This document shows, piece after piece, positions 25,992-34,979 of a stretch of DNA of 43,172 nucleotides. The position numbers and the translations under genes are program-made. The notes under the pieces are model-generated. The model saw nothing but the letters and a program-made list of their open reading frames with translations. It had not been told where the DNA came from and made no database searches. The stretch spans positions 1-43,172 of the forward strand of contig JANQQF010000069.1 in the NCBI GenBank assembly GCA_028285035.1. Direction: 5' to 3'. This DNA is from Phycisphaerae bacterium (GTDB lineage: Bacteria > Chloroflexota > Anaerolineae > 4572-78 > J111). Within the stretch, counting starts at the first letter, position 1. Every line of letters starts with the position of its first letter.

Positions 25992-26017
25992 GATTTTAAT
26001 CTACATCTATCGGTACC

Positions 26018-26476
26018 TTACTCTTCTGTCATAGACTGATGATGTACCTGTAGTTCCTCAGGACGAAGGGGCTGCCCACACCGTTTGCAGACCACCTGGG
26101 CCTCAATGGGGCCTTCACAATGGGGATGGGTAAACAAGGTGGGTGGCCCAGCCTCGCCTGTTGTCCAACGGTCTCCCCAGGCAATAATGGCCAGTAAGGC
26201 TGGCATCAAATCGATGGCCATTTCCGTTGGGATATACTCGAAGCGATCAGGCCGATTGCTGTATAGCTGCTTTTCAACCATCCCAGTTTCAACTAGCCAT
26301 TGTAAACGGTTTGAAAGAATGTTGCGGGCAATACCAAGATTAGCCTGGATATCTTGAAAGTGCGTGCGACCCCAGCAAATATCTCGCAGAATAATCATCG
26401 TCCAGCGATCCCCAAAAATTTCTGCTGAACGGGCCAAAGAACAATTCATCTGACTAAAATCTGTTCGTTTTACCAT
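26018..26476 (-). CDS. HxlR family transcriptional regulator with C-terminal zinc-ribbon-like motif
   Basis: A 152-residue winged-helix regulator. NCSLARSAEIFGDRWTMIILRDI and GRTHFQDIQANLGIARNILSNRL are classic HxlR features; the conserved Cys near the N terminus is redox- or electrophile-responsive in several members. The C terminus adds HPHCEGPIEAQVVCKRCGQ, with His/Cys residues that could bind zinc. The ATG at 26476 (MVKR) is chosen because AGGAT precedes it at proper distance; an in-frame ATG also exists at 26491. It is divergent from an SDR gene, and the two promoters share a motif, so it probably controls both. Confidence 0.88.
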   Translation of the reverse strand: MVKRTDFSQMNCSLARSAEIFGDRWTMIILRDICWGRTHFQDIQANLGIARNILSNRLQWLVETGMVEKQLYSNRPDRFEYIPTEMAIDLMPALLAIIAWGDRWTTGEAGPPTLFTHPHCEGPIEAQVVCKRCGQPLRPEELQVHHQSMTEE

Positions 26477-26506
26477 AATACATCCTAACAATACTTAAGT
26501 TTGGAT

Positions 26507-26539
26507 AAGATTATACGGAACAGCTAACCTTTTTCCCAA
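26507..26539 (-). promoter_or_regulatory. promoter of the HxlR gene with shared regulatory box
   Basis: Minus strand: TTGGGA, 18 bases, perfect TATAAT, within the extended GTATAATCTTA box followed by AACTTAA. The same box overlaps the opposing SDR promoter. Confidence 0.5.
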
Positions 26540-26559
26540 TCTGGTTAATAACCTTTGAG

Positions 26560-26588
26560 TTGCAAATTAAAACCTACGATAGTATAAT
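26560..26588 (+). promoter_or_regulatory. promoter of the SDR gene with shared regulatory box
   Basis: TTGCAA (4 of 6), 17 bases, perfect TATAAT at 26583-26588, inside GTATAATCTTA, with AACTTAA shortly downstream. It mirrors the HxlR promoter. Confidence 0.6.
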
Positions 26589-26673
26589 CTTAAGAGTTTC
26601 AACTTAAAACTCAAATAAGTAACAGCATTGTATCATAAAAGTAATTGAATGCTAAGGGGAAAGGAGTTTGATG

Positions 26674-27411
26674 ATGCAGATTTCTGGTAAAACTGTTTTA
26701 ATTACGGGTGGTGGCTCAGGGATTGGTCTCTATTTGGCGAAAGAATTTTTGAGGCACAATAGCAAGGTGATCATTTGTGGTCGAAATATAGCGAAGCTGG
26801 AAAAGGTCCAGGCGGATGAATCGGCTTTGGAAATTGCTCAATGTGATGTGACCAATGAAGCGCAAATTACTGCTCTGTTAGAGCGCTGTAATCAGAAATT
26901 TGGTGGGGTTGATATTTTGGTCAACAATGCCGGTATTTTTCAAACCTTTGATGTGTCTGCCGGGAAATTTTCCTTGGATCATCAAATCAAAGAGGTGGAT
27001 ATTGACTTCAACGGGCCAATTCGGATGGTACATTATTTCCTGCCTGATATGCTCAAAAAGCCGGAATCCGCTATCGTTAATGTCTCATCTGGACTAGCCT
27101 TCATCCCTTTTGCCGCTGCCCCCGTGTATTCTGCTACCAAAGCCGCCCTACATTCATGGACCCTTTCCTTACGAAAACAACTTGCTGGAACTAGCGTGCG
27201 AGTTTTTGAGCTGATGCCGCCGGTTGTCGATACAGAAATGGTCAGCGAGTTAGATGGATTTCCCAAAATGCCGCCGGAGGCATTGGCCCAGGCATTTATG
27301 AAAGGATTTACATCTGGCAAACTTGAAATTACCCCTGGCCAGAGTAGTCAACTCAAGCTGATGCGTCGTTTGGCTCCCAATTTTATCTTCAATATGGTGA
27401 ATCGAGGGTAA
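26674..27411 (+). CDS. short-chain dehydrogenase/reductase, DltE-like
   Basis: A 245-residue classical SDR. The cofactor motif TGGGSGIG is at about 12-19, NNAGIF (near 85) is the second nucleotide motif, and the catalytic Ser and YSATKAALH (YxxxK, near 152) are intact. It resembles DltE-type oxidoreductases; the natural substrate is unknown. Three start codons are stacked (TTG 26668, ATG 26671, ATG 26674); the last is chosen because it sits seven bases after AAGGAG. Its promoter shares a box with the divergent HxlR gene, so expression probably responds to the signal that regulator senses, such as aldehydes or quinones in other HxlR systems. Confidence 0.88.
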   Translation: MQISGKTVLITGGGSGIGLYLAKEFLRHNSKVIICGRNIAKLEKVQADESALEIAQCDVTNEAQITALLERCNQKFGGVDILVNNAGIFQTFDVSAGKFSLDHQIKEVDIDFNGPIRMVHYFLPDMLKKPESAIVNVSSGLAFIPFAAAPVYSATKAALHSWTLSLRKQLAGTSVRVFELMPPVVDTEMVSELDGFPKMPPEALAQAFMKGFTSGKLEITPGQSSQLKLMRRLAPNFIFNMVNRG

Positions 27412-27495
27412 GTGTATTAGCTCATAATTGACAGTTTCGTACAAATGTTCTATTCTGTTCTCAACTTTTTTCCAACATTATTGAAGGAGAACATT

Positions 27496-27873
27496 ATGAA
27501 TTTAGGTGCGTTTTCTGTCAGTTTAGCGGTTAAAGATATTCAAGCCTCTAAAGCGTTTTATGAGAAGTTGGGATTTCAGACGATGGGTGGAGATATGGAT
27601 CAAAATTGGTTGATCCTTAAAAATGGTGATCACATTATTGGTCTTTTTCAGGGGATGTTTGAGAAAAATATTTTGACGTTTAATCCCGGCTGGGATCAAG
27701 AGGCCAAACAGCTTGACTCATTCACGGATGTGCGTGATCTTCAAAAAGAACTCAAAGCACAAGGTATGAGCATTGAGACTGAAATTACGGCTGAGGCTGG
27801 CGAAACTGGGCCAGCTAGCTTTGTGATGATTGATCCTGATGGAAACCCGATTTTAGTCGATCAACACGTGTAG
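27496..27873 (+). CDS. VOC family (glyoxalase/bleomycin-resistance-like) protein
   Basis: A 125-residue single-domain VOC protein. It has [22 protein letters not shown] at the N terminus and a final [17 protein letters not shown], as in YycE/PhnB-like VOC proteins. These proteins bind a metal or ligand between paired beta-alpha-beta units and include dioxygenases, antibiotic-binding proteins and isomerases; the function here is unknown. The start is ATG 27496, with AAGGAGA upstream, although the frame is open from 27445. It lies 84 bases after the SDR in the same direction and may be co-transcribed, which would place it under the HxlR-type regulator. Confidence 0.85.
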   Translation: MNLGAFSVSLAVKDIQASKAFYEKLGFQTMGGDMDQNWLILKNGDHIIGLFQGMFEKNILTFNPGWDQEAKQLDSFTDVRDLQKELKAQGMSIETEITAEAGETGPASFVMIDPDGNPILVDQHV

Positions 27874-27915
27874 GTAATCAAAGAAGTTCTGCCCTAAACT
27901 GACGGGCGAGGTGGG

Positions 27916-27977
27916 ACACGGAAAACACGGAAGAGGCGGAATTTTAAATTATTTCCCCCAACTTCCGTGTTTTGTGT
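27916..27977. repeat. inverted repeat between convergent genes
   Basis: ACACGGAAAACACGGAAG at 27916-27933 pairs with CTTCCGTGTTTTGTGT at 27962-27977 (two unpaired bases). No T-run follows, but the hairpin lies between convergent genes and could limit read-through. CACGGAA repeats of this type are common intergenic elements. Confidence 0.6.
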
Positions 27978-28032
27978 TAAAAAAGAAGGGGAATAGGCAA
28001 ATAAAAGAGTTTAATTCGCAGGGCGATTAGCT

Positions 28033-29076
28033 TTATACGCCAACGACTTCAAATATCTCAATGGCTTTTTCTTTTCCCCGCAAGGTATGCTTACCCAAAG
28101 GGCGGGTATCAATTGTATCGGGGAGTAAATCTAAAACGGCTTGACTAATGAGAATCTGGCCAGGTTTCGCCATTTCCTGTAGGCGCTTGGCTTGGTTCAC
28201 GGGATCACCGATAGCGGTATAATTCATCGCTTGGGGAATACCGATATTTCCAACAGTGGTGAGGCCTGCGTTGATGCCCACGCTAAATTGTAAATCGTTT
28301 TCTTGTTGGAGCGCTTGGGTAAATTGCCAAGCGGCTTTAACCGCATGAAATGTATGGTCCTCATCCGGTTGAGGGGCATTGAAGATGCCCATAACCGCAT
28401 CGCCCAAATATTTATCCAATGTGCCCTGATACTCTAAAATAGCCTCAGCAGCCAAGGCTAACTTACTGTTCAGGATGGCCAGCCCATCATCGGTCACATC
28501 TTCTTGCTTTTCCTCCATCCAGCGTGTGAAGCCGCGCAAATCAGCGAATAAAATTGTGACATACTTTTTTTCACCGCCAGGGCCGATTGCATTTGGGTTG
28601 GCAATGAGTTCATCAGCCACCTTGCTTGGCATATATCGACGTAGCAAGTTATCAAGTCGTAGTTGCGTGTCAGCCAATTCGTGGGCTAAAAGGTGTAATT
28701 CATTTCGTTGTTGGGTGATCCGCTGCTCTAACAATCCTTCAGGGGTTACATCGGTAACTAATACCAATAGGCCATCGACAAAGGCTGAGACCTGAATTGT
28801 CAGATATCTTTCGCAGCCATCGGGGGAAATACGCAGCACTTTTTCAAATTTGAGGTTCTCGGTTTCGCTCTCTTTAATCTGCTGGAGACTGTCTTCATTG
28901 CCAGCTAATTCATCAAAGAGGGTATCCAGCAATTGTCCAGCCGGAGAATGATGTGGATTATTCGTGAGTTTAGCCAACCCAGGACTGTAATCATAAACAC
29001 GGTTCGTTTTATCACACAAAGCATACTCAATTTGTTGTAACTTTAAGATTTCCTGATAAACATCTTCTAGTGACAT
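28033..29076 (-). CDS. PAS-like sensor with class III adenylate/guanylate cyclase domain
   Basis: A 347-residue soluble protein. The N terminus (about 1-110) is a PAS-like sensor and 113-148 a coiled-coil linker. From about 165 to 345 is the class III nucleotidyl cyclase domain. Metal-binding aspartates are present in FADLRGFT (D179) and DKYLGDAVMG (D226). The Lys in DKYLGD favours adenine, so cAMP is the likely product. The sensor and linker are clearly similar to those of the adjacent histidine kinase (LEQR-Q-RNEL in both). It is the last gene of a five-gene signalling operon, 36 bases after the kinase. Confidence 0.88.
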   Translation of the reverse strand: MSLEDVYQEILKLQQIEYALCDKTNRVYDYSPGLAKLTNNPHHSPAGQLLDTLFDELAGNEDSLQQIKESETENLKFEKVLRISPDGCERYLTIQVSAFVDGLLVLVTDVTPEGLLEQRITQQRNELHLLAHELADTQLRLDNLLRRYMPSKVADELIANPNAIGPGGEKKYVTILFADLRGFTRWMEEKQEDVTDDGLAILNSKLALAAEAILEYQGTLDKYLGDAVMGIFNAPQPDEDHTFHAVKAAWQFTQALQQENDLQFSVGINAGLTTVGNIGIPQAMNYTAIGDPVNQAKRLQEMAKPGQILISQAVLDLLPDTIDTRPLGKHTLRGKEKAIEIFEVVGV

Positions 29077-29112
29077 AGGATGGTTCCTTATTGAGTTCGT
29101 GGTTGGAGTTTA

Positions 29113-30321
29113 TTAGGTTTGTGACAAGGTTTGGTCTGGAATTAAAGGGAAGGATACGCTAACAGTTGTCCCTTCATTGTGTTGACTGGTTATTTCAATA
29201 TTGCCTCGATGTGCATCAATTAGGGTCTTGACAATATATAAGCCCAAGCCCGATCCTTCCGCTTTGCTCTTTTGTGCCTCATCAGTGCGATAGTAGAGTT
29301 TAAAGAGGTTGGCTCGTTGTTTGTGAGTCATTCCTTGACCATTGTCTTTGATTTGAACAAACGCATTTGATTCGATGCTGTCAACGTGTATCGCAACTTC
29401 TCCACCCCCATCCGGCTTAATGGCGTAGGTGTACTTTACGGCATTGCTTATCAAGTTTTGCAGAATTTGTTGGAGACATCCTTTATCAGCTTGAATGTAG
29501 AGGGGGGTGGATGGTAATTTTAATGAAAGACTGATGTTCGACTCCGTGACGGTAAAGTTCATTTCCTCAACAATGTCCTGAACCACATCATTAAGATTGC
29601 ATGTCACGAAAGACAGATTCAAACGGCCTTGCTCAATTTTGTCTAAGTCAAGCACATTTTTCAATAACAAACCAAGCCGTCGGGCCTGTCTGTAAATAAC
29701 ACTGACCATTTTTTTCTGTCTGGCCCGCTCAGCCAAAATGGGATCGTCAGACAGGATTTCGGCATATCCCTGCATCGCCGTAAGCGGGGTACGCATATCA
29801 TGGGCCACCATTGATAACACGAAGGACTTGAACCGATTAAGTTCGGCCAACTCTTGATTGGTTTGAGCCAATTTTTCTTGCATGAGCTGTAATTCATTGC
29901 GTTCTTGCCGTAATCGTTGCTCTAAATGACCATTTAGGGTGGTATCTGCAATAATAAGAAGCAACCCTTGATTAGGCGACTCAAACCCGGTGACTTGAAA
30001 TGTGAAATATTTAAGCTCTTGGTTAGCATTTTGCCGATTGACGTGCTCAAGTAAATAGCTGGGCCGATCCCCTTGCAAAATCGATTGCAAAATTTCTTCC
30101 GTGCCGACAAACTCATACAGTAACTCGGTGAGATTTTGCCCCTCAATCGTCATCGTCGGATCATTGATGACTTCTGAGAAGTTCTTTGAGGCATAGCCAA
30201 TGGTTAAATCAGGCATAATCTGAGCGTATGCTACCCCATACGAATGGGCAAAGGTGTTGGCAACTTGAGCGGCTAGGGTGATGGGGTTTGGTTCTTCGGC
30301 AGAATTTTTACTTACACTCAT
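29113..30321 (-). CDS. PAS-domain sensor histidine kinase
   Basis: A 402-residue soluble kinase without transmembrane segments. A PAS-like sensor (about 20-130) and coiled coil (130-165) lead to a HisKA domain with phospho-acceptor H174 in AHDMRTPL. The HATPase domain has the N box QNLISNAVKYTY (N293), DNGQGM (near 327) and GSGLGLYIVK (near 357). No response regulator gene is in the window, so its partner is elsewhere. The start overlaps the GTPase stop by four bases (ATGA), indicating coupled translation. The sensor part is paralogous to that of the cyclase downstream, so both may see the same input or assemble together. Confidence 0.92.
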   Translation of the reverse strand: MSVSKNSAEEPNPITLAAQVANTFAHSYGVAYAQIMPDLTIGYASKNFSEVINDPTMTIEGQNLTELLYEFVGTEEILQSILQGDRPSYLLEHVNRQNANQELKYFTFQVTGFESPNQGLLLIIADTTLNGHLEQRLRQERNELQLMQEKLAQTNQELAELNRFKSFVLSMVAHDMRTPLTAMQGYAEILSDDPILAERARQKKMVSVIYRQARRLGLLLKNVLDLDKIEQGRLNLSFVTCNLNDVVQDIVEEMNFTVTESNISLSLKLPSTPLYIQADKGCLQQILQNLISNAVKYTYAIKPDGGGEVAIHVDSIESNAFVQIKDNGQGMTHKQRANLFKLYYRTDEAQKSKAEGSGLGLYIVKTLIDAHRGNIEITSQHNEGTTVSVSFPLIPDQTLSQT

Positions 30322-30821
30322 AATCCTAGTTGATCTGCTAAAAACAGAAATGCCTCCTCAACCTGTTCACCCGTTTTAGCACTGGTCAAAAAATAGGTTC
30401 CATTAAATGGTTCGATTGCTTTTTCTAGATCATCATCTGTGATTGATCTTTCTTCGATGAGGTCTACTTTATTGGCTAGGAAGAGAATTGGCGCGGCCTC
30501 ATTAAATTGTTTGATTTGGTCAACATATCGGTCATAAGCCCTGAGGGTACTGTGCCGGGTGAGGTCGCATACTAGAATAGCCCCAGTGACACCAATGAGA
30601 TAATTGGATGGGGCATTAACAAAATTATCGCCACCGGCTAAATCCCAAAGGAGAAGATTAAGGGTGTAATCTGTGCGGGGAATAGGTTTGCGAGAAATTT
30701 TAACGCCAATCGTGCTGAGATATTTATCATTGAAACGACCTTCAACAAAACGTCGGACCAAACTCGTTTTTCCAACCGCAAAATCTCCTAACATACAAAT
30801 TTTTTTCTGCACGACTCTCAT
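30318..30821 (-). CDS. Ras/Rab-like small GTPase
   Basis: A 167-residue single-domain GTPase. All G motifs are visible: G1 GDFAVGKTS (12-20), switch I Thr37 in STIGV, G3 WDLAGGD (59-65), G4 NKVD (117-120) and G5 SAK (147-149). The residue equivalent to Ras Gln61 is Gly64, so intrinsic hydrolysis may be low and an activator may be needed. No lipid-modification signal is seen. Bacterial Ras-like GTPases often work with roadblock/longin-type partners; the coiled-coil protein upstream has a region that may be such a partner. It starts 71 bases after that gene and overlaps the kinase gene. Confidence 0.9.
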   Translation of the reverse strand: MRVVQKKICMLGDFAVGKTSLVRRFVEGRFNDKYLSTIGVKISRKPIPRTDYTLNLLLWDLAGGDNFVNAPSNYLIGVTGAILVCDLTRHSTLRAYDRYVDQIKQFNEAAPILFLANKVDLIEERSITDDDLEKAIEPFNGTYFLTSAKTGEQVEEAFLFLADQLGL

Positions 30822-30892
30822 GAACGGGCCTCATATGTCTAAAAATTGGTCAGTATTGATTGATTGTACCGTAGATTGATTTTCTCTAAAAA

Positions 30893-32725
30893 TCAAGGCG
30901 TTACTGTCGGTGTGATCAAATCATCCGAGATCTCTTCTAACGTTTCTACCCACTCTAACGGAATCCATCCCCGTTGTGAGCTGGCCTCATTCGCTGTATT
31001 TTCTTCCCACTCAACTTCTACCCAAATACCATATACCGCATGAACGATAACAGGTGTATTCGCTGAAATCGTTGTAAATCGTAAATCATCATCTTCACTT
31101 GGCTCCCGTCGGACCCAAACATCCCCTCTCGCTCGGGCTGCAACGGGGGTGAAGGTTGGGGTTGGAAGTGGGGTGTTTGTGGCTGTCGCTGTGGCGGTAG
31201 GTGTGTTTGTGGTCGTTGCTGTAGCCGTCGCCGTGGCCGTCGATGATGGTGTCGGTGTTTGGGTGGGTGTTCGGGTCATTGTGTTGGTTGGGGATGGCGT
31301 GTTTGTCGTTGTTGGGGTGGCGGACGGTGTCAAAGTTGGGGTCGCTGTGTGGGTTGGGGTAGCCGCTGGTACTGGAAAGGCGATCGGGTAAAGGGCGATC
31401 GTAAATCGCAGATAGAAACAAGCCAACCCGATCAGTAATACCCCAAGGATGCCGCCTCCCATCAAAATAATTTTTTGCGACCTTGACATCTTTGCTGACG
31501 TATTGGGTTGAATATTGGTTGTTTCGTTAATGAGACGATTTATATCAGGGTCTAGATCAGGCAACTCATCTGTATCACCACTAAAATTTTGTAATGCTTT
31601 GTTATGTTGGACGTGGAGTTCTGAGACAAATTGATGTAATTTAGCGCGATACCCTTCAGGCTCTGTTCCCGTGATTACGGTCGCGAGATAAACGGTTCGA
31701 CCACCTTGAATGATGATGCGTTGATCACCATAAGTGATTTCGTCCAGCTCCTTCTCTTCACCGTTCCCAAAGGAGTCCTGCACAAAGTCACGAATCACCG
31801 TTAACATGCCGCTAATTAAATCAGAGTCGTTTTCGACCAATGATGCTGCATCGGTTTCATCAATCGTTTCATTGACCAAATTTCTATAACTCACCAGCAA
31901 GCCAGACCCACGCTGGACGAGAAAAAGCTGCTCGACTTTAAATGTTAAGGCCCGCCGCAGGGCTAACTCCGCCGATGAAACACCGCCCAATCTAGCCAAA
32001 AAGGTGCGCCATAAGCCATCAGGGCCGATGGTCGCTTTAATTTGGGCATCAATATTGCGCTGAAATTCACGGAGAGACTCACTGATAGCCCGTTGCACCA
32101 ACTCCCCAATAATTGGATAAAGCGCCTCGATCATTTCTTGACGCGAGTTGCGGATTTGGGCTTTGATGGCATCTCCCATGACCGGCCCTAAGGCTTCGGC
32201 CATCTCATCCTTTGAGTCTTGGATGGTTTCGCTAATCATGTTCCCCATCACTGGGGTCAAGGCAGCCATCAAACCCTCGGTACTTTGCTGGGCTTGTTGG
32301 TGTAACAACTCCAAATCGCGCTTTAAGCGTTGCACCTCTCGAATACTGGCTTGGGTATTTTTATAGGCCTCGGTGATGTCGGTGAGGAGTTCTGTCATCG
32401 CGACAGTGGGGCGTTCTGCCGTGTCAATATGGACCCGGCGGTTTAACAAATCGAGCACCACCTGTAAATCTTGCAGGTGATGCTCGTTTGATCGGGCTAA
32501 TTTTTGTAGGTAATTAATTTCAGAAAGTAAGTCCTGATTTTGCTCAGAGAGCGAGGCTGACTCAGACTGAAGCTGTTGTCGAATTGTATCGACCTGAGTG
32601 GAAAGCTCCTGAATCCGGGTTCTTTCCGGGGTCAGAAGAATATTTTGAATCGAAGCGATAAGATGCTCGTCATCATCAGGTAGAGGCAGCGACTCGGGAA
32701 GAAGTTCCGGTGGTATCGATGTCAT
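30893..32725 (-). CDS. membrane-anchored coiled-coil protein with roadblock/OmpA-partner-like region and SH3-like end
   Basis: A 610-residue protein in four parts. Residues 1-240 are largely coiled coil and amphipathic helix. Residues about 245-375 ([43 protein letters not shown]) form an alpha/beta domain. It resembles a conserved region of cyanobacterial OmpA-like proteins found near small GTPases; I recall this by pattern and cannot verify it. One transmembrane segment (about 417-437) leads to a Thr/Pro-rich stretch (about 450-530) and a C-terminal SH3-like domain (about 535-595, [22 protein letters not shown]) outside the membrane. It may link an envelope signal to the GTPase. Its start overlaps the previous stop (TAATG). 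Confidence 0.75.
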   Translation of the reverse strand: MTSIPPELLPESLPLPDDDEHLIASIQNILLTPERTRIQELSTQVDTIRQQLQSESASLSEQNQDLLSEINYLQKLARSNEHHLQDLQVVLDLLNRRVHIDTAERPTVAMTELLTDITEAYKNTQASIREVQRLKRDLELLHQQAQQSTEGLMAALTPVMGNMISETIQDSKDEMAEALGPVMGDAIKAQIRNSRQEMIEALYPIIGELVQRAISESLREFQRNIDAQIKATIGPDGLWRTFLARLGGVSSAELALRRALTFKVEQLFLVQRGSGLLVSYRNLVNETIDETDAASLVENDSDLISGMLTVIRDFVQDSFGNGEEKELDEITYGDQRIIIQGGRTVYLATVITGTEPEGYRAKLHQFVSELHVQHNKALQNFSGDTDELPDLDPDINRLINETTNIQPNTSAKMSRSQKIILMGGGILGVLLIGLACFYLRFTIALYPIAFPVPAATPTHTATPTLTPSATPTTTNTPSPTNTMTRTPTQTPTPSSTATATATATTTNTPTATATATNTPLPTPTFTPVAARARGDVWVRREPSEDDDLRFTTISANTPVIVHAVYGIWVEVEWEENTANEASSQRGWIPLEWVETLEEISDDLITPTVTP

Positions 32726-33663
32726 TATTCAGGAAGATTTAGGTTATCCTCACTCATGAGACGATGACTAATTTCGAGAAGCATCTGTCCCAGATCCTGT
32801 CGGGAGGTTTTCTTTTGCTCAAGTGAGGTGGCTAAACTGTTTAATTCGTATCGTAAATTGTCACCGCGTTGTTTTGTATCGGCTTGATGACGTCGTAATC
32901 GCTCTTTAAAGTCACTGTTTGTTTCATCTAGCCGTTCACTCAACTCTTTATGCGTTTTGCGTAACTGGCTGAGCATATCGCTAACTTGTTTTTCAAATTG
33001 TTCAGTTAGATCTTTCTGAACCGTGCGCAGTTGGGTTGCTTGCTCACTATTTTGTTTAACGAGCGCTTCATTTGCATCTCTTTGGACAACTTGTAGCTGG
33101 TTTGATAACTCACCACTTTTTTCTGAGATTTGAGTTTCTAAAGCGCGTTGGACCGCTTGGGCTTCTTTCGAGTGATCTGTGCTCTGTTTGTCAAGCCGCT
33201 CATTTACTTCTTTCTGGGCTAAACGTAATTGGTCGGCGTGATCAGTATTTTGCTTCGCCAGTTGATCATCAAAAGTACGTTGCATCGTTTGATGATGGGT
33301 GGCATTATCGCTCTCTAATTTATCCAGGCGCTCAGTCACATCTGTTCGCAACTTGCTCAATTGGCCAGACAGTGAGTCTGATAACGTATCAATTTTTTCG
33401 TTGATCGTTTCATTTAACTCTTGTTGGACCTGATTGAGGCGTGCCTCTACCTCTTGCCATCGCTTATCCAATGAACGGGTTTGACTACCAAACAAAATGT
33501 TTCGTAATCGACTTAATTCACTGGCATCAAGATCTTGTGGCGGCGAAGCAGGAGCAGGTTGAGTGACCTTTTGCTCCGGAATATTTTCAGAAGCGTTTAC
33601 TTGCGGTGTGTCAACCGGGGGTGTTGGGACAGAACGTTCAAATGAGTGAGTTTGTTTGGCCAT
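32725..33663 (-). CDS. long coiled-coil protein
   Basis: A 312-residue hydrophilic protein. After a Pro-rich N terminus (to about 45), nearly everything is predicted coiled coil with degenerate repeats of about 25 residues built on [26 protein letters not shown] units ([20 protein letters not shown] is another). Such repeats suggest a rod or filament. No enzyme motif is visible. The ATG at 33663 (MAKQTHSF) follows GAGGA; the frame is open upstream to 33693. It heads the signalling operon behind a predicted promoter and overlaps the next gene by one base, so a structural partner of that membrane coiled-coil protein is likely. Confidence 0.75.
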   Translation of the reverse strand: MAKQTHSFERSVPTPPVDTPQVNASENIPEQKVTQPAPASPPQDLDASELSRLRNILFGSQTRSLDKRWQEVEARLNQVQQELNETINEKIDTLSDSLSGQLSKLRTDVTERLDKLESDNATHHQTMQRTFDDQLAKQNTDHADQLRLAQKEVNERLDKQSTDHSKEAQAVQRALETQISEKSGELSNQLQVVQRDANEALVKQNSEQATQLRTVQKDLTEQFEKQVSDMLSQLRKTHKELSERLDETNSDFKERLRRHQADTKQRGDNLRYELNSLATSLEQKKTSRQDLGQMLLEISHRLMSEDNLNLPE

Positions 33664-33723
33664 AGTAAAATCCTCGCTGAAGTTTAGTTGCAATTAAATA
33701 CAGAGAACGCTGATTGAATGTGT

Positions 33724-33752
33724 ATTTTATTGGAATATCGAAATTAAATCAA
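33724..33752 (-). promoter_or_regulatory. promoter of the GTPase/kinase/cyclase operon
   Basis: Minus strand: TTGATT (4 of 6), 17 bases, TAAAAT (5 of 6). The predicted start is about 54 bases before the ATG at 33663. Confidence 0.45.
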
Positions 33753-33809
33753 TCATATAGCAGTTCATGTTAAAAAGGAATAGTTCTAAAATACTAAATG
33801 GTTAATGAG

Positions 33810-34826
33810 TCATCGCCCAACCACTTCAATTACATTCCAAATTGTGGTTGGCTGATTCCAACTGCCTGAGATTAAACGACGACCATCGGGGCTAAAGGCC
33901 AAAGAGGTGACCGTATTTTGATGCTTAAAGGCGGCGAGTTCTTGGCCTGTGTCAACGTCCCAAAATTGAATGGTTCTATTACTCGCCCCCGTCGCTAGTA
34001 CTGTTCCAGTTGGGTTGAACGCAAGATCCCAAACCGTTCCATATTGCCTGTCTGACTCCATAATCACCTCTCTGGTCTCTAAATCGTAAATCACTAAATT
34101 TGTTGCCAATGAAGCGGCAAGCAGATTGCGGCTGGGGTGAAAGGCGATTGAGGTAAAATTTTTGGCATGGGCGGGAAGTGTAGCAATATTTTCGCCATCT
34201 GCAACACGCCAAATTTGGATTGCATTATCATAAGCCCCTGTCGCTAACAAACTGCCGGTATGATTAAAGGCCAGACTGGTGACCCAGTCACCGTGAAGTA
34301 AAATTTGGTGTTCACGTGTGCCTGTTTGCCACAGCCGTACTGTCCCATCTTTGTAGGCCGAGACCAACGTTTCTCCATCTGGGCTAAATTCTACCCGATA
34401 AACGGGGCCACTATCAGAGCGCAATTGTAATAACTCTTGACCTGTCTCTAAATTCCACAAATATAGCACGTCATCGTTGATTGTCTCTTCATTACTTCCA
34501 CTGCGTTGGCTCAAGGTACGATTGCCGGAGGCCAGTAATCTTCCATCTGGGCTGATAGCAACGCTTTCTACATCGCCCGGCACTGAAAAACTGTGAATAG
34601 GGCTACTTAAATCAGCAAATGCATAGACAGCCACTTGCTCCGCCTGTCCGACCGCAATAAGGTGCCCATCCTGTGACCAATCGACGGTGCCTGCACTCTC
34701 AAATGATACTTCGACTTCGGGACGATGGGGATTAGGGGTGGCTGTCGGTCTAAGGGTGGGGGGTGGGGCTTGAAATTGTTGACAGGCGGAAAGGATTAGA
34801 ATGCATAAAATGACAATCTTTCTCAT
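33810..34826 (-). CDS. WD40 beta-propeller lipoprotein
   Basis: A 338-residue exported protein. A short signal peptide ends in the lipobox LILSAC with Cys15, followed by a Pro/Thr linker. Six to seven WD40 blades follow, for example VEFSPDGETLVSAYKDGTVR, LAFNHTGSLLATGAYDNAIQ and LAFSPDGRRLISGSWNQP; the order matches a seven-bladed propeller. WD40 propellers are protein-binding platforms, and no catalytic part is attached. The frame extends to 34844, but the ATG at 34826 has GGAGAGG before it and gives a proper signal peptide. It lies upstream of the signalling operon on the same strand with a 146-base gap; a functional link is possible only by proximity. Confidence 0.87.
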   Translation of the reverse strand: MRKIVILCILILSACQQFQAPPPTLRPTATPNPHRPEVEVSFESAGTVDWSQDGHLIAVGQAEQVAVYAFADLSSPIHSFSVPGDVESVAISPDGRLLASGNRTLSQRSGSNEETINDDVLYLWNLETGQELLQLRSDSGPVYRVEFSPDGETLVSAYKDGTVRLWQTGTREHQILLHGDWVTSLAFNHTGSLLATGAYDNAIQIWRVADGENIATLPAHAKNFTSIAFHPSRNLLAASLATNLVIYDLETREVIMESDRQYGTVWDLAFNPTGTVLATGASNRTIQFWDVDTGQELAAFKHQNTVTSLAFSPDGRRLISGSWNQPTTIWNVIEVVGR

Positions 34827-34914
34827 TGCCTCTCCCCTAATCAAACGAACTACCTGATTTTAACACGTCTGTGTTTTGCCCACAATAGTAGTTCAGGCGA
34901 GAGGTAGATTGAAC

Positions 34915-34961
34915 AAAAAATCACAGGGTAGACAAAGCTAACTAACTCCCTGCGATTTTTT
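34915..34961 (-). terminator. bidirectional intrinsic terminator
   Basis: AAAAAATCACAGGG and CCCTGCGATTTTTT pair at 13 of 14 positions around a 19-base loop, with T-runs on either strand. It sits 18 bases after the stop of the nuclease-fold gene. Confidence 0.8.
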
Positions 34962-34979
34962 GATTGTCAAACGCATACT

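Noticed and set aside
31149..31391. Open frame on the plus strand rich in Val/Gly within the Thr/Pro-linker region
   Set aside because: It is antisense to the repetitive Thr/Pro linker of the coiled-coil membrane protein, and its composition is the reverse complement of that repeat.
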